A stretch of DNA of 44,589 nucleotides from Pyramidobacter piscolens W5455 (GTDB lineage: Bacteria; Synergistota; Synergistia; Synergistales; Dethiosulfovibrionaceae). The notes beneath the pieces are model-generated. The model was not told where the DNA came from. It made no database searches and was given only the letters and a program-made list of their open reading frames with translations. Both the position numbers and the translations under genes were made by a program. Positions within the stretch are counted from its first letter, which is position 1; each line of letters opens with the position of its first letter. The stretch covers positions 1 to 44,589 of the forward strand of contig NZ_ADFP01000064.1 in NCBI RefSeq assembly GCF_000177335.1, read 5' to 3'. Shown in pieces: positions 25,170-33,131 of this stretch.

Positions 25170-26159
25170 ATGTCCGAAAACAAAGATTTGCTCCTCGAGA
25201 TCAAGGATTTGACGATCCACTACGTCACCGAGAGCGGCCGCGTCCACGCCGTCGAAGGTCTGAACCTCAAACTGGCGCCCGGCGAGACGCTGGGCTTCGT
25301 CGGCGAAACCGGCGCCGGCAAGACGACCACCGCGCTGGGCATCATGCGCCTGCTGCCCATGCCGCCCGCCAAGATCATTTCCGGCGACATCGTCTTCGAA
25401 GGCGAAAGCCTGCTCAGCAAGCCCGAAAGCCAGATGCGCGCCATCCGCGGCGGCAAGATCGCCATGATCTTCCAGGATCCCATGACTTCGCTCGATCCCG
25501 TCGTCCCCGTCGTCGAGCAGATCGCCGAAATGGTGGAGCTGCATCAGAAAGGCACCAAGGCCGACGCGCTCAAACGCGCCGGCGACATGCTCGAGCTGGT
25601 CGGCATCCCCCGCGAGCGCGGCGTCGCCTTCCCGCACCAGTTCTCGGGCGGCATGAAGCAGCGCGTCGTCATCGCCATCGCGCTGGCCTGCGACCCGACA
25701 CTGCTGATCGCCGACGAACCGACCACGGCTCTGGACGTGACGATTCAGGCGCAGGTGCTCGAACTGATGCACGAGCTCAAGGAAAAGTTCAGGACGTCCA
25801 TGATCATGATCACCCACGACCTGGGTATCGTCGCCGAGATGTGCGACAAGGTGGCCATCATGTACGCCGGGCGCGTCGTCGAGTACGGCACGACCGAAAT
25901 GATCTACAACAACCGCCTGCACCCCTACACGGAAGGGCTGTTCAACTCGCTGCCCGACCTCGAATCGGAGCAGGAAGAGCTGAAAGTCATCCACGGCCTG
26001 ATGCCCGATCCCACCAATCTGCCCTCGGGCTGCTGTTTCCATCCCCGCTGCCCCTACGCGACGGAGGACTGCTCCAAAAACGCGCCGGAAATGACCGAAG
26101 TGGTTCCCGGACATTTCGTCGCCTGCCCCGTGCGCACGGCGGCGCTGAAGAACGACTAA
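25170..26159 (+). CDS. dppD: Peptide ABC transporter ATPase DppD
   Basis: This 329-residue cytoplasmic ATPase of the peptide importer carries Walker [10 protein letters not shown] (about residues 44-52), signature FSGGMKQRV, Walker [14 protein letters not shown] and the switch His in MITHD. The C-terminal oligopeptide extension contains a [14 protein letters not shown] cysteine cluster near residue 290, which in this family can bind an iron-sulfur cluster. The Walker A has Thr and Ala where relatives usually have Ser and Ser, a conservative change. AAGGAGGAG precedes the ATG. It pairs with DppF to drive transport. Confidence 0.94.
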   Translation: MSENKDLLLEIKDLTIHYVTESGRVHAVEGLNLKLAPGETLGFVGETGAGKTTTALGIMRLLPMPPAKIISGDIVFEGESLLSKPESQMRAIRGGKIAMIFQDPMTSLDPVVPVVEQIAEMVELHQKGTKADALKRAGDMLELVGIPRERGVAFPHQFSGGMKQRVVIAIALACDPTLLIADEPTTALDVTIQAQVLELMHELKEKFRTSMIMITHDLGIVAEMCDKVAIMYAGRVVEYGTTEMIYNNRLHPYTEGLFNSLPDLESEQEELKVIHGLMPDPTNLPSGCCFHPRCPYATEDCSKNAPEMTEVVPGHFVACPVRTAALKND

Positions 26160-26174
26160 AGGAGGCCGATGACT

Positions 26175-27158
26175 ATGACTGAACAGCTGAACACCCAGCC
26201 AATGGTAGTTGTCAACCACCTGAAGAAGTACTTCAACACGCCGCGCGGTCTGCTCCACGCGGTCGACGACGTTTCGTTCTTCGTCAACCGCGGCGAGACG
26301 CTGGGATTGGTCGGCGAATCCGGCTGCGGCAAGTCGACGCTGGGCCGCGCCATGATCCGCCTGCTGGAACCCACGTCCGGCGAAGTGAAGTTCTGGGGAC
26401 GCGACATCGTCGGCCTGAGCAAGGGCGAAATGAAGGAAATGCGCAAGAAGGTCCAGATCGTCTTCCAGGACCCCTATTCCTGTCTGAACCCCCGCCTCTC
26501 CGTTTCCGAGCTGATCGCCGAACCGCTGATCGTCAACAAGTTCTGCGCCAGTCGCAAGGAAATGAACGACCGCATCACCAAATTGATGGACACGGTCGGT
26601 CTGGCGCGCCGCCTGATCGGCGCCTATCCCCACGAACTGGACGGCGGCCGCCGCCAGCGTATCGGCATCGCCCGCTCGCTGGCGCTCGATCCCGAGTTCA
26701 TCGTCCTCGACGAACCCGTTTCCGCCCTCGACGTGTGCATCCAGGCGCAGGTGCTCAACCTGCTCAACCAGCTGCAGAAGGAGAACAACTACACCTACGT
26801 GTTCATCTCCCACAATCTCAGCGTGGTCAAACACCTGTCCGACCGCATCGCCGTCATGTACCTGGGCAAGATCGTGGAGCTGACGGACTACAGGACGACC
26901 TTCAAGAAGCCGCTGCACCCCTACACGCAGGCGCTGCTGTCGGCCATTCCCATCCCCAAGGTGGGACAGAAGCGCGACCGCATCATCCTCGAAGGCGACG
27001 TCCCCAGCCCCGTCAATCCGCCCAAGGGCTGCCGCTTCGCGGGCCGCTGCCGTTTCGCCCAAGACGTCTGCCGCCAGCAGTCGCCCGAGCTGAACGAGTA
27101 CGAGCCGAACCATTTCGTGGCCTGCCATTTCACCGGCAAGATCCAGTACGCCCGTTAA
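26175..27158 (+). CDS. dppF: Peptide ABC transporter ATPase DppF
   Basis: This is the second ATPase of the peptide importer, 327 residues from ATG 26175, which is 9 nt after AAAGGAGG; an ATG six bases earlier is too close (3 nt). Walker A is GESGCGKST, Walker B FIVLDEPVSALDV, with the switch His in ISHN. The C-terminus holds a CRFAGRCRFAQDVC cysteine cluster like that of DppD. The ABC signature reads LDGGRRQR instead of LSGGQ: Ser to Asp and Gln to Arg in the loop that contacts ATP across the dimer. I recall similar variants in some clostridial DppF proteins, so this is probably a subfamily trait and not damage. Confidence 0.93.
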   Translation: MTEQLNTQPMVVVNHLKKYFNTPRGLLHAVDDVSFFVNRGETLGLVGESGCGKSTLGRAMIRLLEPTSGEVKFWGRDIVGLSKGEMKEMRKKVQIVFQDPYSCLNPRLSVSELIAEPLIVNKFCASRKEMNDRITKLMDTVGLARRLIGAYPHELDGGRRQRIGIARSLALDPEFIVLDEPVSALDVCIQAQVLNLLNQLQKENNYTYVFISHNLSVVKHLSDRIAVMYLGKIVELTDYRTTFKKPLHPYTQALLSAIPIPKVGQKRDRIILEGDVPSPVNPPKGCRFAGRCRFAQDVCRQQSPELNEYEPNHFVACHFTGKIQYAR

Positions 27159-27170
27159 ATACGTTCCGAC

Positions 27171-27202
27171 AAAGGGCCTGTGACGCGCACAGGCCCTTTT
27201 TT
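27171..27202 (+). terminator. Terminator of the dpp operon
   Basis: A 12-bp stem (27171-27182 with 27188-27199, loop ACGCG) ends in six T (27197-27202). It lies 12 nt past the dppF stop. Its last bases overlap the -35 box of the next promoter. Confidence 0.92.
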
Positions 27203-27229
27203 GATGACGCCGTTTTTTTGCGGTAGAAT
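27201..27229 (+). promoter_or_regulatory. Promoter of pepT
   Basis: TTGATG (27201-27206) and TAGAAT (27224-27229) are separated by 17 nt and start immediately at the end of the dpp terminator. The predicted leader to ATG 27279 is about 44 nt. Confidence 0.65.
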
Positions 27230-27278
27230 AGTTCCGCGCCGCCAATTTTTCGCTGATCTTTCGAAGGAGGATCTTTAT

Positions 27279-28514
27279 ATGTCTTCACTGGTTGATCGTT
27301 TTATCCGTTACGTCAAAATCAACACGCAGTCGGCCGAAGGGCAGAATTGCGTGCCCAGCACGCCCTGCCAGCACGATCTGGCCAAAGCTCTCGGCGAAGA
27401 GCTGCGTTCGTTCGGCCTCGGCGACGTGACGGTCACCGAAAACGCGTACGTCTGCGCGGTCCTGCCCGCCAACTGCGAAGGCGCGCCCGCCATCGGCTTT
27501 TGCGCCCACATCGACACGGCCCTCGAAGTGACCGGCAAGGACGTCAAGCCCCGCCTCGTCGAAAACTACGACGGCGGCGACGTCGTGCTCAACGCCGCGG
27601 AAAACGTGGTGCTGTCGCCGAAAACCTTCCCCGAGCTGAACGACCACAAAGGCGAAACGCTGATCGTCACCGACGGCACGACGCTGCTCGGCGCCGACGA
27701 CAAAGCCGGCGTCGCCGAGATCATGACCGCCGTCGAATACATGACGCGGCATCCCGAATTCAAGCACGGCAAGATCGTGGTCTGTTTCTGCCCCGACGAG
27801 GAGATCGGCCACGGCGCCAAGCTGTGGGATCTCGACAGATACGGCGCCGATTTCGCCTATACCGTCGATGGCGGCGGCACGGGCACCTTCTCCTACGAGA
27901 CGTTCAACGCCGCCCAAGCGCACGTGAAGATCAAGGGCGTCGCCGTCCATCCCGGCACCGCCAAGAACAAGATGATCAACGCCGCCATGGTGGCCATGGA
28001 GTTCGCCGCCTCGCTGCCGCCCGCCGAGACGCCGCCCCACACGGAACTGTACGAGGGGTACTACCATCTGACCGAGATCACAGGCGGCGTGGAAGAAGCG
28101 GAAATGACCTACATCATCCGCGACCACGACACCGCCAAATTCGAGGCGCGCAAGGAACATTTCCGGCTGCTCGTGCGCCAGCTCAACGAACGCTGGGGCC
28201 GCGAACTGGCCGAGCTGGAAATGCACGACCAGTACTACAACATGGCCGTGCCGCTGCAGAAGCGCATGGACATCGTCAACACCGCGCTCAAGGCCTACGA
28301 GATGGCCGGCGTCACGCCGAAAATCATCGCCGCCCGCGGCGGCACCGACGGCTCGCAGCTCTCCTTCCGCGGCCTGCTCACGCCCAACCTCTTCATCGGT
28401 GGTTACAACTGCCACGGCAAGTACGAGTACGCCGTGGTCGGCGCCATGGAAAAAAGCGTCAAGGTCATCCTCAACATCGTCCAGCTCTACGCCGAAGGCA
28501 AACAGATCAAATAA
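27279..28514 (+). CDS. pepT: Peptidase T (tripeptide aminopeptidase, M20B)
   Basis: This cytoplasmic zinc aminopeptidase removes the N-terminal residue from tripeptides. ATG 27279 follows AAGGAGG; the longer frame from 27180 runs through the promoter and terminator. The 411-residue length is normal. Metal-site residues are visible: H77 and D79 in AHIDTA, bridging D140 in LLGADDKAG, catalytic pair E174/E175 in CPDEEIG, D197 in TVDGG, and a late His in NCHGK near residue 380. ARGGTDGS (about 350) is the substrate-binding loop. The gene lies directly downstream of the peptide importer, so it finishes the degradation of imported peptides, although it has its own promoter. Confidence 0.96.
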   Translation: MSSLVDRFIRYVKINTQSAEGQNCVPSTPCQHDLAKALGEELRSFGLGDVTVTENAYVCAVLPANCEGAPAIGFCAHIDTALEVTGKDVKPRLVENYDGGDVVLNAAENVVLSPKTFPELNDHKGETLIVTDGTTLLGADDKAGVAEIMTAVEYMTRHPEFKHGKIVVCFCPDEEIGHGAKLWDLDRYGADFAYTVDGGGTGTFSYETFNAAQAHVKIKGVAVHPGTAKNKMINAAMVAMEFAASLPPAETPPHTELYEGYYHLTEITGGVEEAEMTYIIRDHDTAKFEARKEHFRLLVRQLNERWGRELAELEMHDQYYNMAVPLQKRMDIVNTALKAYEMAGVTPKIIAARGGTDGSQLSFRGLLTPNLFIGGYNCHGKYEYAVVGAMEKSVKVILNIVQLYAEGKQIK

Positions 28515-28524
28515 ACGGCGCGCC

Positions 28525-28577
28525 AAGCAAACGAACCGCCCCGCTGAAATTTCAGCGGGGCGGTTCGTTTGCTTTTT
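28525..28577. terminator. Terminator of pepT, perfect 25-bp palindrome
   Basis: Bases 28525-28549 pair without mismatch to 28550-28574, followed by T residues up to 28577. It separates the convergent genes pepT and 28607-30142. The plus strand has the better T-tract, but the perfect palindrome may work in both directions. Confidence 0.92.
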
Positions 28578-28606
28578 GCTTCTTGAAACGCGCTGAGGGA
28601 ACGTTT

Positions 28607-30142
28607 TTACTGCGCCGCGGGCAGGAACGCGCCCACCATTTCGGCGTTGGGCGTCACTTCGAGCACGAGCGTATCGGCGTCGGCGTTGACCAGGTTGATC
28701 GCGTCGACCATGCCCATGTTATCCAGCACCATGGAGACGATGCCCTTTGCGTCGTCGCCGCCCAGCGCCGGCATGACGCTGTCGCCGAAGTCGGTGAACA
28801 GCTTCTTCAGCACGGGCTGCAGGACTTTGATGTCGAAGCCGAGCGCCACGTTGCGGGGCTCGAGCGCCGCCGCAAGGCCGGAAACCGCTTCCGCGGCCTG
28901 GCCGAACTGATCGGCGTTCATGCCGGCGATCAGCAGGCCCTTTTCGCCGCTGGCGACGAGGACCGAGACGGGCGCGGCGAACGCGAAGCCCTTCCAGCCG
29001 TCCGCGTCGTAGGCGGCCGGTTCGCCGGCCACCATCTTGCCCTGCTCGGCGAGCATGTTGGCAAGCGCGGCCGCCTTGGCGGCGTCGATGTCGGAAACGT
29101 GCAGGTACAGGCCGGGGATTTCGCCCACCATGGGAGCGGCCAGCTTGCCGGCCACGCCGAGCGTGACGTTGCCGCGCAGGATCTTGACGACGTCCGCCCA
29201 CTCAAGGCCGACGGCGCCAATGGCTCCATTGATTTCTGACTCGGCTTCCTTGAGCATGTCCGCGTCGGCGATCAGGTCGGCGAGCTTGAAGTTCTCCGGC
29301 AGGAAGGAAGCGGACAGGTTCACGAGAGCGGCCAGCGGCGAAGAGCCGCAGACCAGCGGCGCTTTGGCCGCGGCGCCGCCGTTGAGCACGGCGCGCAGAT
29401 CTTTGCCGATCAGGGCGCCGATCTCGTCCACAAGGTTGCTCCACAGCATCGCCTTCACGGACGTCGCCGTGTCGTCAAGCCCCAGTTCGAGGCTGAGCGG
29501 CTGCGGCAGCGGCGCGTCCATCTTGGCCAGCGTCTCCGCCGAGATCTGCATCTGCGCCCAAACGTTGGCGGGCGTGCGGGCCGTCACCACGGCGCTGTTC
29601 TCGGGAGCGCCGGCCATCACGGCCAGGTTGGCGGGATCGCCGCTCGCGCCGATCAGGTACTTGGCGCCGTCGCGCTCCAGCGTCGCCAAATAAATCAGGC
29701 CGATGGAGCCGTCCTCGGAGTCAACCGTGCCCAGCGGCGTGACGGTCGTGCCTTCGGGAGCGGTCACCGTGAACTCGGGGGCCTTGAAATTGCCGGCGGC
29801 CGCAAAATCCTCGGCGGTCAGGGGCGCTTTCATCTCCATCGCCAGAGCCAGCTTATCGACCTCGTCGAGGCTCGACTTCAGAGCGATGCGCACGTCGAAG
29901 CTGCCGGCCTTGTCGGCGTAGTTCTTCACCTGCTCGGCGGGCAGCATTTTCATGGCGCGCATCAGCAGAGAATCCGCCGGTTTGTTAAGCAGCGCCTGCG
30001 CGTCGCGCAGTCCGAACGCGGCCCAGTCGCCGCCGCCAACCAGACCGGTCGTCAGATCGCCCGGCCGGGGAGCAGCGAACGCAGAAGACACCAGGAGCGC
30101 CAACGCCGCCGAAGCGGCCAGAACGGAACGGAATTTCTTCAT
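28607..30142 (-). CDS. Exported protein of unknown function (511 aa)
   Basis: Not recognised with confidence. ATG 30142 lies 8 nt after AAAGGTGG and opens a signal peptide (residues 1-23, SSAFAAP); the GTG 12 bases upstream overlaps the SD. The mature protein is acidic, Ala/Leu-rich and built of alternating strands and helices. A segment near residue 15 of the mature chain reads GGGDWAAFGLRDAQALL. It appears duplicated: both halves contain repeated KLA...LI/VSD-type helices, but I could not define repeat borders. No membrane helix or lipobox is present. It is transcribed alone from its own promoter, convergent with pepT. A periplasmic binding or structural role is possible, with no direct evidence. 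Confidence 0.8.
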   Translation of the reverse strand: MKKFRSVLAASAALALLVSSAFAAPRPGDLTTGLVGGGDWAAFGLRDAQALLNKPADSLLMRAMKMLPAEQVKNYADKAGSFDVRIALKSSLDEVDKLALAMEMKAPLTAEDFAAAGNFKAPEFTVTAPEGTTVTPLGTVDSEDGSIGLIYLATLERDGAKYLIGASGDPANLAVMAGAPENSAVVTARTPANVWAQMQISAETLAKMDAPLPQPLSLELGLDDTATSVKAMLWSNLVDEIGALIGKDLRAVLNGGAAAKAPLVCGSSPLAALVNLSASFLPENFKLADLIADADMLKEAESEINGAIGAVGLEWADVVKILRGNVTLGVAGKLAAPMVGEIPGLYLHVSDIDAAKAAALANMLAEQGKMVAGEPAAYDADGWKGFAFAAPVSVLVASGEKGLLIAGMNADQFGQAAEAVSGLAAALEPRNVALGFDIKVLQPVLKKLFTDFGDSVMPALGGDDAKGIVSMVLDNMGMVDAINLVNADADTLVLEVTPNAEMVGAFLPAAQ

Positions 30143-30228
30143 AAGATATTCCACCTTTCAAATATTCGTCTCGCCCTGCGGCAAGAACCACATCAGCCCT
30201 CCTTACGAAAGGCGCACTACCGAGTTGA

Positions 30229-30257
30229 ATCTTATCATTCCGAAACCTTTTCCTCAA
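30229..30257 (-). promoter_or_regulatory. Promoter of the 511-residue exported protein
   Basis: On the minus strand TTGAGG (30257-30252) and TAAGAT (30234-30229) are 17 nt apart, and the -10 box is extended by TGA. The predicted leader is about 80 nt. The rest of the 30143-30464 gap holds an AT-rich block (30255-30300) and the terminator of the TRAP unit. Confidence 0.65.
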
Positions 30258-30416
30258 TGCATAATATTAAATAAAATACTATCTAAAACGGCATATTCTT
30301 GGTGTTTTTTCGCGTCGCACGGAGCTCCGGCGCGCCGCCGCCATCCGTATCCTACCATGAAACGAGACGCCCGCATCACCCGAGAGGGTGAAATTTCCGC
30401 GCCGGGGCTGCGACAG

Positions 30417-30452
30417 AAAATCCGGGCCGGCTGCCCAGCAGCCGGTCCGGAT
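30417..30452 (-). terminator. Terminator of the TAXI-TRAP unit
   Basis: A GC-rich stem (30420-30434 with 30438-30452, one internal mismatch, loop CCA) is followed on the minus strand by four T (30420-30417). It lies 12 nt past the permease stop codon. A second small hairpin (CACCC-GAGA-GGGTG, near 30377-30390) follows. Confidence 0.7.
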
Positions 30453-30464
30453 TGAACGCAACAG

Positions 30465-32453
30465 TTACGCTTTGTTTTTCAACGTCATCTTTTGAAGCAG
30501 ATACATCGCCGCGCCGACGCCGGCGCCGACCACGTCGGTGATCCAGCCGGGCTGGATCAGCAGCAGCGAAGCGGCGAAGATCACGGCGCGCTCGAACAAA
30601 TTCAGATTGCGCAGCCAGTACCCCGCCGCCGCGAAGGACAGCAACACCGTACCGACGATCGCCGTCGCGGCCGGCACAGTGGTGTTGGCGACGGAGGCGT
30701 TGATCATCAGCAGCTCGGGGCTGTAGACGAAGAAATAGGGAATCAAAAATCCGGCTACGGCCAGACGCAGGGCGGTAAAACCGGTGCGCATCGGGTTGGC
30801 TCCGGCGATGCCGGCGCCGGCGTAGGCCGCCAGCGCCACCGGCGGCGTCAGGTCGGCGATGATGCCGTAGTAGAAGATGAACATGTGCGCCGCCAGCACG
30901 GGCACGCCGAATTTCTGAATGGCGGGCGCGGCCATCGAGGCCAGCACGATGTACTTGGCGGTCGTGGGCAGCCCCATGCCGAGCAGGATCGAAGTGACCA
31001 TCGTCAGCACCAGCGTGAAAAACAGGTGCCCCCCGGCCAGCGAAACGATGCCGTTGGCGAGCTTCAGGCCGATGCCGGTCAGCGTCACGGAGCCGATCAC
31101 GAGGCCGGCGCAGGCGCAGGCCGCGGCCACGCCAAGGGCACTGCGGGCGCCTTCGTCGAAAGCGGCGACGATGTCGCTCAGCCTCATGCGCGTGTTCTTG
31201 CGGCACATGGCCACGGCCACCGTCCAGAGAATGCTGTAGAACGCGGCCTTCAGCGGCGTATAGCCTTTGATCAGCATGTAAACGATGACGAACAGCGGGA
31301 TCAGCAGGTGCCCGCCGGCCAGGAAGATCTTCTTCGTGTTGGGCAGCTGCTCTTTGGGCAGCCCCCGCAGACCGAGGCGCTTGGCTTCCATGTGGATCAT
31401 GACGAACACGGCCATGTAGTACAGCAGGGCGGGGAGCACGGCGGCAATGGCGATCGTGATGTAGGGCACGCCGATGAAATCGGACATGATGAAAGCCGCC
31501 GCCCCCATGATCGGAGGCATCAGCTGGCCGCCCGTGGACGACGCCGCCTCGACCGCTCCGGCGAAGTGCGGCAGATAGCCGATGCTCTTCATCAACGGGA
31601 TCGTGAACGTTCCCGTCGTCACCGTGTTGGCCACGGAACTGCCGGAAATCGTGCCGAAAAACGCCGACGAGATGACGGCCACTTTGGCCGGGCCGCCGGC
31701 CTGATGGCCGGCCGCGGCAAGGGCCAGATCGATGAAGAACTTGCCCAGCCCGGTCTTGTTCAGGAAAGCGCCAAACAGGATGAACATAAAGACGAAGGTC
31801 GAAGAGACGCCGACGGGCGAGCCGAGAATCCCTTCAGTGGTCAGGTACATATGATTGACGATGCGCGTCCAGCTGAAACCGCGGTGAGCGAGGAAGCCGG
31901 GCATGACCTTGCCGAAATGGGCGTAGAGCACGAAGGCCAGCGCGACAAGCACGATCGGCAGGCCGACGATACGGCGCGCCGCTTCGAACGTGAACAGAAT
32001 CGCCAGAGCGCCGAAGATCAGGTCGAGCGTCGTCGGCAGCCCGCCGCGGTACAGAATCGCCTCGTAATTGACGACAAGATAAATCATCGTCGAACCGGCA
32101 AGAGCGGCCAGCAGCACGTCGAGCCAATGCATCGTCTTTCTGGAGAACGACGCGAACGAAGGATACAGCAGGAAAATCAGCACGAACGTGAAGAACACGT
32201 GCAAGGGACGCTGAATCTGGGCCGGCAGCACGCCAAAACCGGCCGTATAGAACTGGAACAGAGAAAAGACGATGCAGATGAGCTTGATCGCCTTGCCCCA
32301 GAAGCCGTCCGGACGGCGATAACGCGATTCCGTGTCGTACTTTTCGAGATTTTCCTGGACTGCGCTCTGGTCGCCGGCCACCGTGTCGGCATTCAGTTGC
32401 TTTTTCTCCTGCAGCAGCTCCGTCGCGCCTGACTCTTTCCTCATTTCATCCAT
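30465..32453 (-). CDS. TRAP transporter fused permease (4TM-12TM, TAXI type)
   Basis: This 662-residue inner-membrane permease fuses the small (DctQ-like) and large (DctM-like) TRAP subunits, as is usual for TAXI-type systems. It uses the sodium or proton gradient to import a carboxylate captured by the TAXI binding protein encoded upstream. About 16 or more hydrophobic segments are visible. Conserved elements include FFGTISGSSVANTVTTGTFTIPLM (about 265-288), GGQLMPPIMGAAAF (about 305-318) and LLGMGLPTTAKYI in the second half. ATG 32453 is chosen because AAGGGGG, overlapping the stop of the DUF1850 gene, lies 9 nt before it; the frame extends to 32495 without an SD. The ligand is unknown; glutamate or other dicarboxylates are common for this family. 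Confidence 0.92.
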   Translation of the reverse strand: MDEMRKESGATELLQEKKQLNADTVAGDQSAVQENLEKYDTESRYRRPDGFWGKAIKLICIVFSLFQFYTAGFGVLPAQIQRPLHVFFTFVLIFLLYPSFASFSRKTMHWLDVLLAALAGSTMIYLVVNYEAILYRGGLPTTLDLIFGALAILFTFEAARRIVGLPIVLVALAFVLYAHFGKVMPGFLAHRGFSWTRIVNHMYLTTEGILGSPVGVSSTFVFMFILFGAFLNKTGLGKFFIDLALAAAGHQAGGPAKVAVISSAFFGTISGSSVANTVTTGTFTIPLMKSIGYLPHFAGAVEAASSTGGQLMPPIMGAAAFIMSDFIGVPYITIAIAAVLPALLYYMAVFVMIHMEAKRLGLRGLPKEQLPNTKKIFLAGGHLLIPLFVIVYMLIKGYTPLKAAFYSILWTVAVAMCRKNTRMRLSDIVAAFDEGARSALGVAAACACAGLVIGSVTLTGIGLKLANGIVSLAGGHLFFTLVLTMVTSILLGMGLPTTAKYIVLASMAAPAIQKFGVPVLAAHMFIFYYGIIADLTPPVALAAYAGAGIAGANPMRTGFTALRLAVAGFLIPYFFVYSPELLMINASVANTTVPAATAIVGTVLLSFAAAGYWLRNLNLFERAVIFAASLLLIQPGWITDVVGAGVGAAMYLLQKMTLKNKA

Positions 32454-32467
32454 ATTCCCATACCCCC

Positions 32468-32995
32468 TTATACTCTCCACAGCATGTTCCGACATTTAAA
32501 CTTCAGCAGTTCGGACAGATTTCCTTCGTGGACCGAGAACGTCAGCGGCTTCCCCGGAGCGGACACCCAATGTTTCAGCTTGAATTCATCCGTGCCGACA
32601 AACAGCGTGTGATCCGCCGCGACCTTGCTGATGCGGTAGGTCACGGCGGGGAGCCTCAGATGGAAGCCCCTGATGCGATACGCGCCGTCCTCGACCGTGA
32701 ACGTCTGGCCATCCAGAGGCCCCGTCGGCAGCCCCGCGCCCATCATGTCGTAAACCGTTTCGCGCAGAATGGAGCAGTCCGGGGCGATCTCGTAGATCTC
32801 GTCCACCGGGCGCCGCGCCACCGAATGGATAAAACGCACCGTGTAGCGCTCTCCCAGCTTTACCGGACGCAGATAAACCACCGCTCCCCGTTCATCCGTC
32901 ACGGTCAGATACTGCTGCGGCACGCAAAACAGGATCCCCGCGACAGCCACAAGCGAAAAGATGAAAAGAGACACACGCCCCAGGGATTTTTTCAT
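32468..32995 (-). CDS. DUF1850 protein of a TAXI-TRAP system
   Basis: The 175-residue protein has an N-terminal membrane anchor or uncleaved signal (about residues 8-27) and the DUF1850 core with FIHSVARRPVDEIYEI (about 59-74), the hallmark of this family, and a GAGLP segment near 92. DUF1850 genes are regularly found between TAXI binding-protein and fused-permease genes; their role is unknown, probably assisting the transporter in the periplasm. ATG 32995 has a clear upstream SD; the frame reaching back to 33187 runs through the terminator of the binding-protein gene. Its stop overlaps the SD of the permease gene, so translation of the two is linked. Confidence 0.9.
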   Translation of the reverse strand: MKKSLGRVSLFIFSLVAVAGILFCVPQQYLTVTDERGAVVYLRPVKLGERYTVRFIHSVARRPVDEIYEIAPDCSILRETVYDMMGAGLPTGPLDGQTFTVEDGAYRIRGFHLRLPAVTYRISKVAADHTLFVGTDEFKLKHWVSAPGKPLTFSVHEGNLSELLKFKCRNMLWRV

Positions 32996-33002
32996 GTTCA
33001 CG

Positions 33003-33025
33003 TCCTCTCGTCCTCTCGTCCTCTC
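33003..33025 (-). repeat. Three tandem 8-bp repeats forming serial SD sequences
   Basis: TCCTCTCG occurs at 33003-33010 and 33011-33018, and TCCTCTC follows at 33019-33025. On the minus strand each unit reads CGAGAGGA, so three SD-like AGAGGA sequences stand in a row before the DUF1850 start at 32995. Slippage here would change the number and spacing of SD units. Confidence 0.85.
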
Positions 33026-33068
33026 CTCCGCACGCCGCCGGCAGAATGAAAAGCCGCGCTTTTTCCTG

Positions 33069-33103
33069 AAAAAGCGGAAGGAGCCTTCCGACTCCTTCCG
33101 CTT
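33069..33103 (-). terminator. Intra-operon terminator after the TAXI binding protein
   Basis: A perfect 12-bp stem (33072-33083 with 33092-33103) is followed on the minus strand by T residues (plus-strand A-run 33069-33073). It lies between the binding-protein stop and the DUF1850 gene and should reduce downstream expression. Confidence 0.85.
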
Positions 33104-33131
33104 GGGAAAGCTCCAGACTTCCGAGCCCTGC

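Noticed and set aside
30300..30464. Search for tRNA or small RNA in the intergenic gaps
   Set aside because: No cloverleaf or known RNA motif was seen; only terminator-like hairpins.
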